Positions 7,660-17,502 of a stretch of 64,000 nucleotides of DNA are shown in pieces (the stretch's first letter is position 1; the number at the start of each line of letters is the position of its first letter). This stretch comes from Dehalococcoidia bacterium (GTDB taxonomy: Bacteria; Chloroflexota; Dehalococcoidia; Tepidiformales; Tepidiformaceae). The notes below the pieces were generated by a model, which was given only the letters and a program-made list of their open reading frames with translations, had not been told where the DNA came from and searched no databases. A program made the position numbers and the translations under genes. The DNA lies in the NCBI GenBank assembly GCA_020853755.1, contig JADYYG010000008.1, forward strand, positions 95,456 through 159,455, written 5' to 3'.

Positions 7660-8496
7660 TCACTCGTCGAGGAAGTCGAGCGGGTTCGCCGTGAATTCAA
7701 TCACGGGCGGGAAGCCCGGGTGGGTGCTCAGTTGCCAGTGGAGGTGCGCACCTGCGGGTCCCGGCGGTTCGACGTAGCCGGTGTAGCCCACCTCGCCGAG
7801 GGCGTCGCCGGCGACCACCGTTTCGCCGGTGGCGAGGCCGGTCGCGTTCATGTGGGCGTAGACGGACCACCATGGCGTCCCCGGGTGGTCGATGACGACG
7901 CAGATGCCGAAGCTCCCATCGCCCCAGCCGTCGCCGGGCCGGTGGACGGTTACTGTTCCCCCGGCCGGCGCGACAAGCAGCGTCCCTACAGCAACACCGC
8001 CAAAATCGATGCCACGATGAAGGTAGCCGCCGTAGTCCTCGCGGTACCCTCCGGTGATGACCGCTGGCGGGACGTCCAGCGGCAGGCGGGAAAAGCGCAG
8101 CCGTCCCGGCGGGTTCGATGCGGGCTCATCTCCCGCGACTGGGCGCCAGAGACGCTGGCCGACGAAGATCCAGTGCGGGTCGGCGATGCCGTTGAGGACG
8201 CAAATCGCTTCGACACTGACGCCCCAGCGTCCGGCCAGCGCGCTCAACGTGTCGCCCGGGCGGACGGTGTAGGCTGTCACCCCATCGCCGGCAGGCGGCG
8301 CGCCGGTTCGCGACCCGGGCATCGCGCCGGGGATGGTCAGCAGCCAGCCGGGCTGAATCAGTGATGGCTCGGCGATGATGCCGGCGTTCGCAGCAATGAG
8401 CGCGTCGAGCGGGACATCATGCGCGGCGGCAATCCCCCAGAGCGTGTCGCCCGGGCGAACTGTGTACGAAATGGTTCCGGTGAATATCCGTGGCAT
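7660..8496 (-). CDS. LysM / M23 family peptidoglycan endopeptidase
   Basis: The 278-residue protein has two LysM repeats (about residues 9-55 and 75-118, each beginning YTVRPGDTL) followed by an M23 domain. Zinc ligands are visible as H160 and D164 in HRGIDFG and H253 in HLHW, with H215 in SVYAH as the other conserved active-site His. LysM binds peptidoglycan and M23 enzymes cleave its peptide bridges. Starting at the ATG at 8496 there is no signal peptide, which is unusual for a wall hydrolase; extending upstream does not supply one. The gene lies between uppS and cdsA, fitting coordination with envelope synthesis. Confidence 0.88.
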   Translation of the reverse strand: MPRIFTGTISYTVRPGDTLWGIAAAHDVPLDALIAANAGIIAEPSLIQPGWLLTIPGAMPGSRTGAPPAGDGVTAYTVRPGDTLSALAGRWGVSVEAICVLNGIADPHWIFVGQRLWRPVAGDEPASNPPGRLRFSRLPLDVPPAVITGGYREDYGGYLHRGIDFGGVAVGTLLVAPAGGTVTVHRPGDGWGDGSFGICVVIDHPGTPWWSVYAHMNATGLATGETVVAGDALGEVGYTGYVEPPGPAGAHLHWQLSTHPGFPPVIEFTANPLDFLDE

Positions 8497-8558
8497 GGAG
8501 GCGCCTCCACACCCAGCGGAACCCAGGGATGCGCCGTGGCCCAATGGCCGGGCGTCAC

Positions 8559-9368
8559 TCAGCGGCCTGCTGCATCCTTCCCGAACGCTTCGAGGTCTTC
8601 CGGCAGCAGGCCGCCAAACTTCCGCTTCCGGCGGCCGTACTCGGCAAGGGCGATATCCGTGTCTTCGCGTCCGAAGTCAGGCCAAAACGTGTCGGTGAAG
8701 TAGAGCTCGGCGTAAGCGGCCTGCCAGAGCAGGAAGTTCGAAATGCGCATGTCGCCACCGGTGCGGATGAGCAGGTCAGGGTCGGGAGCGCCTGCCGTCG
8801 AGAGATGGCGGGAGATCGTCTCCTCGGTGATATCTGAGGCCCCGGTTTCTTCGCGCATCATGGCCTGGACGGCCATCAGGATGTCATCGCGCCCGCCGTA
8901 GCTGAAGCAGATGTTCAGCGTCATGCGCTGGTTTTCGCCGGTCAGGGCGATGGCTTCAGCGACCTGCTTCTGGAGCCACTCGGGCAGCGTCTCGATGTGG
9001 CCAAGCATGCGCAGCTTGATACCGTTCTTGTGGAGGTTGTTCGTCTCGCGACGGATGAAGTAGCGCAGAAGCCGGATGAGGAGGCGCACCTCTTTTTCGG
9101 GGCGGTTCCAGTTCTCCGTGCTGAAGGCGTAGAGCGTGAGGTACTGCACGCCGTGGTCGGCGAAACGTTCGATGACGCGGCGGATGTTCTCTGTCCCTGC
9201 TCGATGCCCTGCGGCCCGAGGGAGCCCGCGTTGCGTTGCCCAGCGACCGTTGCCGTCCATGATCACCGCGACGTGCCGGGGCACGCGTCCGCCCGAAATC
9301 GGCGAAATGAGGTCGCCAAGGTAATCGGCTGACGCAGCCGTCGGCGCCGCGGCAGGCTCAGACTTCAA
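8559..9368 (-). CDS. uppS: Isoprenyl transferase (undecaprenyl diphosphate synthase)
   Basis: This cis-prenyltransferase makes the C55 lipid carrier for cell-wall synthesis. The catalytic aspartate is D38 in VAVIMDGNGRWA, and the C-terminal RTGGDMRISNFLLWQ and WPDF blocks bind the isopentenyl diphosphate. It has 269 residues if started at the TTG at 9368, which overlaps the frr stop by 11 bases with a GAGG about ten bases upstream. The first 25 residues are Ala/Pro-rich and not conserved, so a slightly later start is possible. Confidence 0.95.
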   Translation of the reverse strand: MKSEPAAAPTAASADYLGDLISPISGGRVPRHVAVIMDGNGRWATQRGLPRAAGHRAGTENIRRVIERFADHGVQYLTLYAFSTENWNRPEKEVRLLIRLLRYFIRRETNNLHKNGIKLRMLGHIETLPEWLQKQVAEAIALTGENQRMTLNICFSYGGRDDILMAVQAMMREETGASDITEETISRHLSTAGAPDPDLLIRTGGDMRISNFLLWQAAYAELYFTDTFWPDFGREDTDIALAEYGRRKRKFGGLLPEDLEAFGKDAAGR

Positions 9369-9921
9369 GCAGGTCGGCCTCTTTCTTCTTGGCCTCGACG
9401 TCCACGAGTGCGATGTGGCGGTCGGTGATTTTCTGGAGTTCTTCTTCGCTGCGCTTCAGGTCGTCCTGGGAGACGTCACCGTCCTTCTCCGCCTTGCGGA
9501 GCTCTTCGTGCGAATGGCGGCGGACGTTGCGAATCGCGACCCGCGCCTCTTCGGACTTGTTGTGCAGCATCTTCACGAGGTCCTTGCGGCGCTGCTCGGT
9601 GAGGGGCGGGATCGGCAGGCGCATCGTCTGACCGTCGATCGCCGGGTTCAGGCCAAGGTCCGAAGCCTGGATCGCCTTCTGGATGGCCTGGACTGCGCCC
9701 CGATCCCAGACCTGGATGGTGAGCATCCGGGCCTCGGGGGCGTTGATCGTGCCCAGTTGCTTCAGGGGCGTGGTCGCGCCGTAGTAATCGACAGGCAGCG
9801 TTTCGATCAGGCTCGGGTGGGCGCGGCCCGTGCGGATGCCGTTCAGTTCGCGCCGGAAGGACTCGATCGAGGAGTCCATCTTTTCGTCGGCGGTGAGCAG
9901 GATTTCGTCCGGGTCAGCCAT
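9358..9921 (-). CDS. frr: Ribosome recycling factor
   Basis: RRF releases ribosomes from mRNA after termination together with EF-G. The 187-residue length is typical. ELNGIRTGRAHPSLIE and the C-terminal RRHSHEELRKAEKDGDVSQD are diagnostic for the three-helix bundle. It follows pyrH by 18 bases in the common rpsB-tsf-pyrH-frr order and overlaps uppS at its 3' end. Confidence 0.97.
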   Translation of the reverse strand: MADPDEILLTADEKMDSSIESFRRELNGIRTGRAHPSLIETLPVDYYGATTPLKQLGTINAPEARMLTIQVWDRGAVQAIQKAIQASDLGLNPAIDGQTMRLPIPPLTEQRRKDLVKMLHNKSEEARVAIRNVRRHSHEELRKAEKDGDVSQDDLKRSEEELQKITDRHIALVDVEAKKKEADLLEV

Positions 9922-9939
9922 TGCTGGGTCCTCCGATGG

Positions 9940-10698
9940 TTAGGCGCCCCCGGGGGCGTCCGCCTCCGGGTGGGTGGAAACGACTGTCCCGATTCTATCG
10001 CCCCGGAGCGCATGAAATACCGCATCGGGAGCAGCAACATCGAACACCACGATGGGGAGATGATGCTCCATGCACATGGAAAGGGCGGTAATGTCCATCA
10101 CCTGGAGCCGTTTCTGGATGGCTTCGATGTGGCTCAGGCGTTCGAACCGGGTGGCTGTAGGCACTTTCGCCGGGTCGGCATCGTAGACGCCGTCGACGCC
10201 GTTCTTCGCCATCAGGAGGACTTCGCAGTCCGTTTCGATGGCGCGAAGGGCGCCGGCGGTGTCGGTCGTCATAAACGGGTTGCCGGTGCCGGCGGCGAAG
10301 ATGACGATGCGGCCCTTTTCGAGGTGGCGGATGGCACGCCGCCGAATGTACGGCTCAGCGACCTGCGGGATGGGCAGCGCGCTGAGGGTGCGCACCTCGG
10401 CGTCCTGCTTTTCGAGGGCATCCTGGAGCGCGAGCGCGTTCATGATGGTGCCGAGCATGCCGGCGTAGTCCGCGGTCGCGCGGTCCATGCCGGTCTCGGC
10501 GACAACCGCACCGCGCCAGAAGTTGCCGCCGCCAACGGAAACGGCTACTTCGACGCCGCTGGCCGCGGCCGCGCAGACCTGGCGGGCGAGGTCATTGAGG
10601 GTGCGGGGATCGATGCCAAAGGCGCGATCTCCCATGAGGGCTTCACCGCTCAGCTTCACCAGCGCCCGGCGGCGGCGCGGCAGCTCCTCTGCTTCCAT
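9940..10698 (-). CDS. pyrH: UMP kinase
   Basis: PyrH phosphorylates UMP to UDP and is the bacterial hexameric type of the amino-acid kinase fold. Key blocks are [12 protein letters not shown] at the N-terminus, [25 protein letters not shown] and [17 protein letters not shown]. The 252-residue length is normal. It follows tsf with a six-base gap in the same operon. Confidence 0.97.
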   Translation of the reverse strand: MEAEELPRRRRALVKLSGEALMGDRAFGIDPRTLNDLARQVCAAAASGVEVAVSVGGGNFWRGAVVAETGMDRATADYAGMLGTIMNALALQDALEKQDAEVRTLSALPIPQVAEPYIRRRAIRHLEKGRIVIFAAGTGNPFMTTDTAGALRAIETDCEVLLMAKNGVDGVYDADPAKVPTATRFERLSHIEAIQKRLQVMDITALSMCMEHHLPIVVFDVAAPDAVFHALRGDRIGTVVSTHPEADAPGGA

Positions 10699-10704
10699 CC
10701 TGCG

Positions 10705-11211
10705 CTATTGGCCCAGTTCGAACCGGCTGAAGCGGCGGACACGGACGTTCTCGCCCGTCTTCGCCACCGCATCCTGGACGAGCTGTTCGATCGTCTTCGA
10801 CGAATCGCGGATGAACGGCTGGCTGAGGAGGCAGACTTCCGCGTCCGTGCCCTCGTGCTTCGCCCGATCCGGGTCATCCTTCGAGACGAGGACCGGGTTC
10901 ATGGCCGCCACCTGCATGGCCACGTTCTTGGCGAGGGTGCGGAAGTCATCGGTATTGGCGACGAAGTCGGTTTCGCAGTTGACTTCGACGATGACGCCGA
11001 TGCGGCCGCCGGCGTGGATGTAGGCTTCGACGACGCCGTTCGAGGTCTCGCGCTCGGCCCGCTTGGCGGCAGCGGCAATGCCCTGCTCGCGGAGGATGGC
11101 CTTGGCTTTGGCGGTATCGCCGTTCGCCGCTTCGAGGGCGCGCTTGGCGTCCATGACGCCGGCGCCGGTCTCCTCGCGGAGTGCCTTGATTTGCTCAGTG
11201 GTGACTGCCAT
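10705..11211 (-). CDS. tsf: Elongation factor Ts, short form
   Basis: EF-Ts exchanges GDP for GTP on EF-Tu. The N-terminal UBA-like region LREETGAGVMDAKRALEAANGD and the TDFVANTDDF contact motif are clear. At 168 residues it is short compared with the roughly 280 of E. coli and near the Thermus form, lacking the second half of the dimerisation core. The start is the ATG at 11211 (MAVTTEQIKAL), ten bases after the rpsB stop; the longer open frame upstream is a shadow of rpsB. Confidence 0.95.
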   Translation of the reverse strand: MAVTTEQIKALREETGAGVMDAKRALEAANGDTAKAKAILREQGIAAAAKRAERETSNGVVEAYIHAGGRIGVIVEVNCETDFVANTDDFRTLAKNVAMQVAAMNPVLVSKDDPDRAKHEGTDAEVCLLSQPFIRDSSKTIEQLVQDAVAKTGENVRVRRFSRFELGQ

Positions 11212-11221
11212 CGGGTTCGCG

Positions 11222-12082
11222 TTACTCCTGCGCCGGCGCCTGGGCAGCGGCCTGGGCCGTTGCGCTGATGGTGGTGACGGTAGCGGCTGCATCTTCGCTC
11301 GCCGCGTCATCGGGCGAAGCGGAGAAGGTGCCCGTGAACTCTTCGACCGAAACCGCAGTGCCCGCGCCCGCGCCCGATTCCTTCGCCGCGCGGCCCTCGA
11401 TGGCGGCGTCGGCCACCTTGCCAAGAATCAGCTTGATGGCGCGGATGGCGTCGTCGTTGCTGGGGATCGGGTAGGCAACCGGGTCAGGGTCGCAGTTCGT
11501 ATCGACCAGCGAGACGATCGGGATATTGAGCCGCTTGCATTCGGCGACCGCGATCGCTTCCTTCACGGTGTCGATGATGAACACCGCGGAAGGCAGGCGG
11601 TCCAGCTGCTTGATGCCGCCGAAGTAGCGGTTCATGCGCTCGATCTCGTTCGAAATGTCGAGCTGTTCCTTCTTCGTGAGCCGCGAGTAATCGCCGCGCT
11701 CCATGGAGGTCTCGAGCGTCTGGAGGTGCTTAATCCGGCTCTGGATGGTGCGGAAGTTGGTGAGCGTGCCGCCGAGCCAGCGGTTGTTCACGTACGGCAG
11801 GTTCGCGCGCTGCGCTTCGAGTTCGACCGTTTCGCGGGCCTGCTTCTTGGTCCCGATGATGAGGACATCGGAACCGGTCGCGACGACGTCACGGATGAAC
11901 GTGATCGCCGAATCGAGCCGGGTGACGGTCTGCTGCAGGTCGATGATGTGGATGCCATTGCGCTCGGTGAAGATGAACTGGCGCATCTTCGGGTTCCAGC
12001 GCCGGGTCTGGTGGCCGAAGTGAACGCCGGCCTCCAGCAACTGCTTCATGCTGACAGGGGTAACCAGGGGATCCTCCAACAT
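11222..12082 (-). CDS. rpsB: 30S ribosomal protein S2
   Basis: S2 has the conserved N-terminus [20 protein letters not shown], followed by the family blocks [22 protein letters not shown] and [12 protein letters not shown]. The 286-residue protein ends in an Ala-rich, low-complexity tail of about 50 residues. The ATG at 12082 gives 11 residues before VSMKQ, which matches common S2 annotations, but the best Shine-Dalgarno-like GGAGG lies inside those codons, so the start could be slightly different. It is first in the rpsB-tsf-pyrH-frr run. Confidence 0.96.
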   Translation of the reverse strand: MLEDPLVTPVSMKQLLEAGVHFGHQTRRWNPKMRQFIFTERNGIHIIDLQQTVTRLDSAITFIRDVVATGSDVLIIGTKKQARETVELEAQRANLPYVNNRWLGGTLTNFRTIQSRIKHLQTLETSMERGDYSRLTKKEQLDISNEIERMNRYFGGIKQLDRLPSAVFIIDTVKEAIAVAECKRLNIPIVSLVDTNCDPDPVAYPIPSNDDAIRAIKLILGKVADAAIEGRAAKESGAGAGTAVSVEEFTGTFSASPDDAASEDAAATVTTISATAQAAAQAPAQE

Positions 12083-12236
12083 GCGGCATCATAGATTTGG
12101 CCCCTCACAGAGGAACCACAACGCCGCCTGAGAAACACAACCGTTTCAGGATAGATCAGTGCGCAGCTATCAGCGAACAGCCGACGGCTGACCGCTCCCT
12201 GCTGACGGCTAATTCCCAACCCGCTACCCTTCGCGC
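12083..12236. other. Divergent intergenic region with degenerate short repeats
   Basis: This gap between rpsB (minus) and the formyltransferase-like gene (plus) must hold both promoters. Around 12166-12213 it contains a string of related short words (CAGCTATCAGC, AGCCGACGGCTGACC, GCTGACGGCTAA) that looks like a degenerate simple repeat and not a binding site. No gene is visible. Confidence 0.4.
12225..12230 (+). promoter_or_regulatory. -10 element of a leaderless promoter
   Basis: TACCCT ends six bases before the ATG at 12237, and no Shine-Dalgarno is present. Transcription would begin at or next to the start codon. Confidence 0.4.
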
Positions 12237-13151
12237 ATGCGCGTCACCCTCATGGGCCAGGCTGCTTTCGGCGAAGCAGTCTTCAAGCGGCTTCTCGCCG
12301 ATTCGGTCGAACTCGTTGCGGTCAGCGCACCGGCGCCTTCAGGCGAACGGAAGGACCCCCTGTGGGCGGCTGCCGAAGCTGCCGGCCTGCCCGTCATCGC
12401 CACGCGTTCGTTGAAAACCCCCGAGGGCAAGGGCGCATGGAAGCAACTCGGCGCCGAGCTCTGCGTGATGGCCTTCGTCACCGACATCATCCCGAACGAA
12501 GTCCTTGAATACCCGGCGAAGGGCACCATCCAGTACCACCCTAGCCTGCTGCCGCTGCATCGCGGCTCCAGCGCGATGAACTGGCCCATCATTAACGGCG
12601 AAACCGAGACCGGCCTCAGCATCTTCTGGCCCGACCAGGGGATCGATACCGGGCCCATCCTCCTCCAGAAGACCACCCCAATTGGCCCGGACCAGACCAT
12701 GGGCGACCTCTACTTCAACAATCTCTTCCCCATGGGCGTCGATGCACTGGCCGAATCCGTGGCGCTGGTGGCCGCCGGCAAGGCGCCACGTATCGAACAG
12801 GACCACGCACTTTCCACGTACGAACCGCCCTGCGGCGAAGGCCACGCCCGCATCCGCTGGTACAAGCCGGCAGACGTCGTCTACAACCTCATCCGGGGCT
12901 GCAACCCCGCCCCCGGCGCCTGGACCACCTACAACGACCTCGAACTCAAGCTCTTCGATTGCCGCCTGACCGGCCGGCAGGAGCCCGGCATGCCCGGCCG
13001 CGTCCTCCGCGTCGACGACGAAGGCTTCGACGTCCGCATGAACGGCGGCGTCCTCCGCGTCCTCCGCGTCCAACCCAAGGGCGCGAAGAAAATGCCCGCG
13101 GGCGCATGGGCCAAAGAAGCGGGGCTGACGGTGAGCGCCCGGTTCGGGTAA
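12237..13151 (+). CDS. Formyltransferase-fold protein resembling the 10-formyl-THF hydrolase domain
   Basis: The 304-residue protein aligns with the N-terminal hydrolase domain of 10-formyltetrahydrofolate dehydrogenase better than with Met-tRNA formyltransferase. IQYHPSLLPLHRGSSAMNW and LSIFWPDQGIDTGPILLQK match FDH, including the catalytic His and Asp, where Fmt has an Asn-x-His-Ala-Ser motif. No aldehyde dehydrogenase domain follows. The C-terminal domain (about 205-304) is of the Fmt type. It may hydrolyse or transfer formyl groups from formyl-THF. Its 3' end is duplicated at 15070-15171 beyond an AbiE cassette, so the present C-terminus may be an acquired replacement. Confidence 0.75.
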   Translation: MRVTLMGQAAFGEAVFKRLLADSVELVAVSAPAPSGERKDPLWAAAEAAGLPVIATRSLKTPEGKGAWKQLGAELCVMAFVTDIIPNEVLEYPAKGTIQYHPSLLPLHRGSSAMNWPIINGETETGLSIFWPDQGIDTGPILLQKTTPIGPDQTMGDLYFNNLFPMGVDALAESVALVAAGKAPRIEQDHALSTYEPPCGEGHARIRWYKPADVVYNLIRGCNPAPGAWTTYNDLELKLFDCRLTGRQEPGMPGRVLRVDDEGFDVRMNGGVLRVLRVQPKGAKKMPAGAWAKEAGLTVSARFG

Positions 13152-13200
13152 GGCGGGACATGGTGAACGATACCCGACTCGTCCTCCAAGCCGGAGCAAA

Positions 13201-14067
13201 TCACTCCGGTAGGTCAAGGCGCGCGACCAACGACTGGACGACTCTCCACGCATCGTCGAACGGAATGAACGCGGTGCCGGTCGAACCGATGCGGAGTTCA
13301 TAGTCGATGCTCGCGCGGTCGCGAACTTCTGCGACGAACGAGCTCTTCGCAGCGACGATATCCCGATCTCGGCACTTATCAGTGAAGTACGCTGCAACTT
13401 TGGTTTCGTCGAACTGATCGGCTGACACGATTCGGGCGATATCGTACACATCTTGGGGCCGAGTTCGGTTTCTGGTGACTTGCTGCAAGAGTGCTCGGAG
13501 CTTCTCGGCAACGATGTCCTCAATAGTACAGACCGTTATCCGAGCATGTGTCGCATCGTGAAGGCTGGTCTCGACCGTCTCGCAAACCACGTCGTTGAGG
13601 CTTATCTCAACCGGTGTTGAAAACGGAGAGGGGCTTTCGGACTCGAAAAACCCCGGGAATCCCCGGAATCCGGGAAACGCCCAACCGACCGATATTTGGT
13701 AGGTTGGCTTGGTCGCTGCAAGGTTCGAAGGGTTACGCCTGACCGACTGAACCTTGCAGGCAATGGCGTAGTCGGGACTGTATGTTCGCACGGCGGCGTC
13801 CAGGATGGCCCTGATGAGTTTAGGATCGTCAGGGATTCCGCGGAGCGCCGTGTAGTCGATGTCGGTAGTTCCTCGCGGATTGTGGTAACAAAACCGAAGA
13901 GCGTTCCCGCCCTTGAATGACAGTTGGCCGGGGATTCCCCGTGCTATGGATTCAATAATCACGAACTGAACCAACCGTCGGCGCGCTTCATCCTGCGTGG
14001 CGCCGTGGGCTGCAGCCCATGCTCCGACTTCGGCCAATTCAATTGGGAACAGCCGGGAAGCCATCAC
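13201..14067 (-). CDS. AbiEii/AbiGii-family nucleotidyltransferase toxin
   Basis: The 288-residue protein has the AbiEii toxin signature: SFKGGNALRF near residue 51, then TTDIDY with the two metal-binding aspartates D69 and D71, and further on VAEKLRALLQQ and RPQDVYDIARI. Toxins of this type IV toxin-antitoxin family are nucleotidyltransferases, shown for related members to target tRNA. It overlaps its antitoxin by four bases (ATGA) and is downstream of it on the minus strand. Base composition looks less G+C-rich than the neighbours, consistent with transfer. Confidence 0.88.
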   Translation of the reverse strand: MMASRLFPIELAEVGAWAAAHGATQDEARRRLVQFVIIESIARGIPGQLSFKGGNALRFCYHNPRGTTDIDYTALRGIPDDPKLIRAILDAAVRTYSPDYAIACKVQSVRRNPSNLAATKPTYQISVGWAFPGFRGFPGFFESESPSPFSTPVEISLNDVVCETVETSLHDATHARITVCTIEDIVAEKLRALLQQVTRNRTRPQDVYDIARIVSADQFDETKVAAYFTDKCRDRDIVAAKSSFVAEVRDRASIDYELRIGSTGTAFIPFDDAWRVVQSLVARLDLPE

Positions 14068-14984
14068 TCTTCCGCCAACTCGCCGAGAGCGGCCTGCGGA
14101 ACGTTGATGGAAATGTTCCAGCGCGGATCAAAAGACGACGAATACGGGTTGGCGGCTACCAGTTTCAACGAACCCCCTCTCTCTCGACGGTCCCGCCACT
14201 GGTCCAGGGTCGGGTGGCGACCCCCTAGAGCCTCAACTAGGAACCCAACCCGCTGCCGCATGACCGGACCTGCCTCCAACTGCTCCGCGTGGGCAATGAG
14301 GCGGTCGAGATTCCAGTCCCTGGCGCCAATTCGCCATGCCCTCAGAACGTTTGCTATCCCCAGACACAGACTTGGATTTTGGATCGCGTCGATCAGAGTG
14401 CGCTCGAGATCGGTGACCCAAATCATTCCGCTCGCCGTTGGCATGGCGGCGATACCAACTTCCCGGACAGACCGGGTCGGCGCCCAAACAATTGGCGTTC
14501 GGCCGATCATGCGGGGGGTTTGCGGACTAGGTCGGGGAAGGCCGACCCAATCGTCTTCTTGAGTACCCAAAGGCGGGCGGGAGTGACTACTGACTTTGGC
14601 CATACTCAGATTTCCAGGGAATTCGTTACTTATGCCGTGATGTAGCAACGCGGTTTGGAAGCAGAAGTACCCCTCGGGGTTTGCCTCTTGGAGCACCTGC
14701 TCTTCTTCCAGTGGAACGAGGTCCGCGTAAGGCGCGCTAACGACGTAAACATCACGGAGGTGCGGCGAAGCCCACGGAGTCAAGGCACCACGGCGAATCA
14801 GCGTCTGTACCAGTCGCCCGCCGTAGAGTGCGGGTGGCAAGGGCCTGCGCTCTCGTACCGCCAATCTACGAGCCAGAATCCATAGACGCCATCGACTTGT
14901 CACTCGTCTCCGTTCAGCCGCCAACTCGAGGAAGACTCGGGACGCGATATCGCCAGAACGTAGTGGTGCATGTTCAGCTTCCAT
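14064..14984 (-). CDS. AbiEi-like antitoxin / transcriptional repressor
   Basis: This 306-residue protein pairs with the AbiEii toxin. The C-terminal half contains WVTDLERTLIDAIQNPSLC and NLDRLIAHAEQL, the usual AbiEi C-terminal layout, after an N-terminal DNA-binding part. AbiEi antitoxins neutralise the toxin and repress their own promoter by binding inverted repeats. I set the start at the ATG at 14984: longer starts would place the coding region over the -35/-10 promoter and the palindrome at 14983-15011. Confidence 0.8.
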   Translation of the reverse strand: MEAEHAPLRSGDIASRVFLELAAERRRVTSRWRLWILARRLAVRERRPLPPALYGGRLVQTLIRRGALTPWASPHLRDVYVVSAPYADLVPLEEEQVLQEANPEGYFCFQTALLHHGISNEFPGNLSMAKVSSHSRPPLGTQEDDWVGLPRPSPQTPRMIGRTPIVWAPTRSVREVGIAAMPTASGMIWVTDLERTLIDAIQNPSLCLGIANVLRAWRIGARDWNLDRLIAHAEQLEAGPVMRQRVGFLVEALGGRHPTLDQWRDRRERGGSLKLVAANPYSSSFDPRWNISINVPQAALGELAEE

Positions 14985-15011
14985 GTGTACCGTCCTTAGG
15001 ACGGTACACAT
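14983..15011 (-). promoter_or_regulatory. Palindromic operator at the AbiEi start codon
   Basis: Arms ATGTGTACCGTCC (14983-14995) and GGACGGTACACAT (14999-15011) form a perfect 13-bp inverted repeat with a 3-base centre, covering the antitoxin ATG and the -10 region. This fits negative autoregulation by AbiEi, which is known to bind inverted repeats in its promoter. Confidence 0.75.
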
Positions 15012-15029
15012 ATCCATTTGACTTGTCAA
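15001..15029 (-). promoter_or_regulatory. abiE promoter
   Basis: On the minus strand a consensus -35 TTGACA (15029-15024) lies 17 bases upstream of a -10-like TACCGT (15006-15001). The -10 is buried in the palindrome. The transcript would start about ten bases before the ATG at 14984 and lacks room for a Shine-Dalgarno. Confidence 0.5.
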
Positions 15030-15069
15030 CTCGTCTCGGGGGGAGTTAACGTCGAGTTATAGATGCTTT

Positions 15070-15171
15070 ATGAGCGGCGTCCTCCGCGTCCAACCCAAAG
15101 GCGCGAAGAAAGTAGGCGCGGCGGAGTGGGCGAAAGAGGCCGGCCTGACGGTGGGCGGGCGGTTTAGTTAG
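15070..15171 (+). pseudogene. Displaced 3' end of the formyltransferase-like gene
   Basis: These 102 bases encode 33 residues (beginning MSGVLRVQPKGAKK and ending GLTVGGRFS) that match the last 36 residues of the protein at 12237-13151. By hand count about 78% of aligned bases agree, and one copy of a tandem CTCCGCGTC is missing. The fragment has no upstream coding part. It is followed by a strong hairpin at 15178-15221, so it looks like the original gene end left behind after the AbiE cassette entered. Confidence 0.8.
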
Positions 15172-15177
15172 CGCGAA

Positions 15178-15221
15178 GCCTGACGGAGGCCGCCCCTTCG
15201 AAGAAGCGGCCTCCGTCAGGC
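15178..15221. terminator. 16-bp perfect hairpin
   Basis: Arms GCCTGACGGAGGCCGC (15178-15193) and GCGGCCTCCGTCAGGC (15206-15221) enclose a 12-base loop. No U-tract follows on either strand. It lies between the displaced gene end (plus) and the end of fumC (minus) and probably terminates or stabilises both transcripts. Confidence 0.6.
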
Positions 15222-15258
15222 AATTCCCAATCCAAAATCCGAAATCCGCAATCCAAAA
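15222..15258. repeat. Short degenerate AATCC(A/G)AAATCC repeat
   Basis: AATTCCCAATCC, AAAATCC, GAAATCC, GCAATCC and AAAATC follow one another directly after the hairpin. This is an A+T-rich simple repeat of a 7-10-base unit in an otherwise G+C-rich sequence, ending at the fumC stop codon. Confidence 0.6.
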
Positions 15259-16653
<1,395 letters not shown>

Positions 16654-16679
16654 AGGCCGATTGTACCGCTGAGGGCGGC

Positions 16680-17465
16680 TTATGCCGTGCTTCCCTGGCG
16701 GCCGGGAACCGATGCGCTGGACTGGTGGGCCTGCCAGGCGTCACGCATATTCTCGAAGAGGTCGGCCGCGACCCGGGCATGGCCCGCGGGGTTGAAATGC
16801 GTGCCGTCACCGACGGTCTCGCCGCGGGCGTGCCGCCGCTCGGGAGGGAGCGGCTCATCACGGCCGAAATACTGGACGTGGAGGCCAGTACAGAGGTCTT
16901 GGAGCGCCCGGTGTACCACCTGCCGGCGCGCTTCCTTGCGCCTTCGCTGACGGCGCGTCAGCTCAGGTTCGCCGCGGCCGAGCGGCCCCTCGACGACAAC
17001 GCACGTGTCTTCATGGCGAACGGCCACCCGGACCGCTTCGCTCACCCGTTCGATCACTTCGTCGCAGGTGAAGTGAGTGTCTCCGCCGAAGACCGCCTGG
17101 CCGTAGCGCCGGACCGTCCGAAACACGGCGTTGTGGGCCCAGCGTTTGCTCCCGGCGAAGCGCAGCCCGGCGTCACCGACGGCCGGCCCCATACGGCCGA
17201 GCACGCGTTTGAATCGCAGCGGCAGCGACTCATAAGCGAACGGGAAGGCCGTCACGTTCACGTACACCATGTCCGGCCGGCTTTCGGCGAGCCAACGGTC
17301 AAGCAACGCCGGCATACGCTCGTTCGGCCAGAAGTTCCGGACCGTCACCTCGACGGGTTCGCCGAATTCGGCAGCCAATTGCTCCTGCACGATTTCGTGG
17401 CGCTTCTTGCCGCCTTCGAACCACGAGCCGAGGTCCTGGCTGTTGCCAAGGAGCAGCACTTTCAT
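16680..17465 (-). CDS. SGNH/GDSL-type hydrolase
   Basis: The protein starts at the ATG at 17465 ([16 protein letters not shown]) and has 261 residues. GNS in place of GDS forms block [11 protein letters not shown] may form the middle blocks, and [14 protein letters not shown] supplies the Asp-x-x-His catalytic pair near the C-terminus. A basic stretch ([11 protein letters not shown]) precedes that block. There is no signal peptide. Members hydrolyse esters of lipids or sugars; the substrate here is unknown. The longer open frame upstream is a shadow. Confidence 0.72.
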   Translation of the reverse strand: MKVLLLGNSQDLGSWFEGGKKRHEIVQEQLAAEFGEPVEVTVRNFWPNERMPALLDRWLAESRPDMVYVNVTAFPFAYESLPLRFKRVLGRMGPAVGDAGLRFAGSKRWAHNAVFRTVRRYGQAVFGGDTHFTCDEVIERVSEAVRVAVRHEDTCVVVEGPLGRGEPELTRRQRRRKEARRQVVHRALQDLCTGLHVQYFGRDEPLPPERRHARGETVGDGTHFNPAGHARVAADLFENMRDAWQAHQSSASVPGRQGSTA

Positions 17466-17502
17466 GGCGCAGGAGGATAACAGTGACTCCCGTTCCGGGC
17501 GC

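Noticed and set aside
15011..15029. Longer AbiEi N-terminus starting at 15029
   Set aside because: Its start codon would be the first three bases of the TTGACA -35 element, so the extension would not be transcribed.
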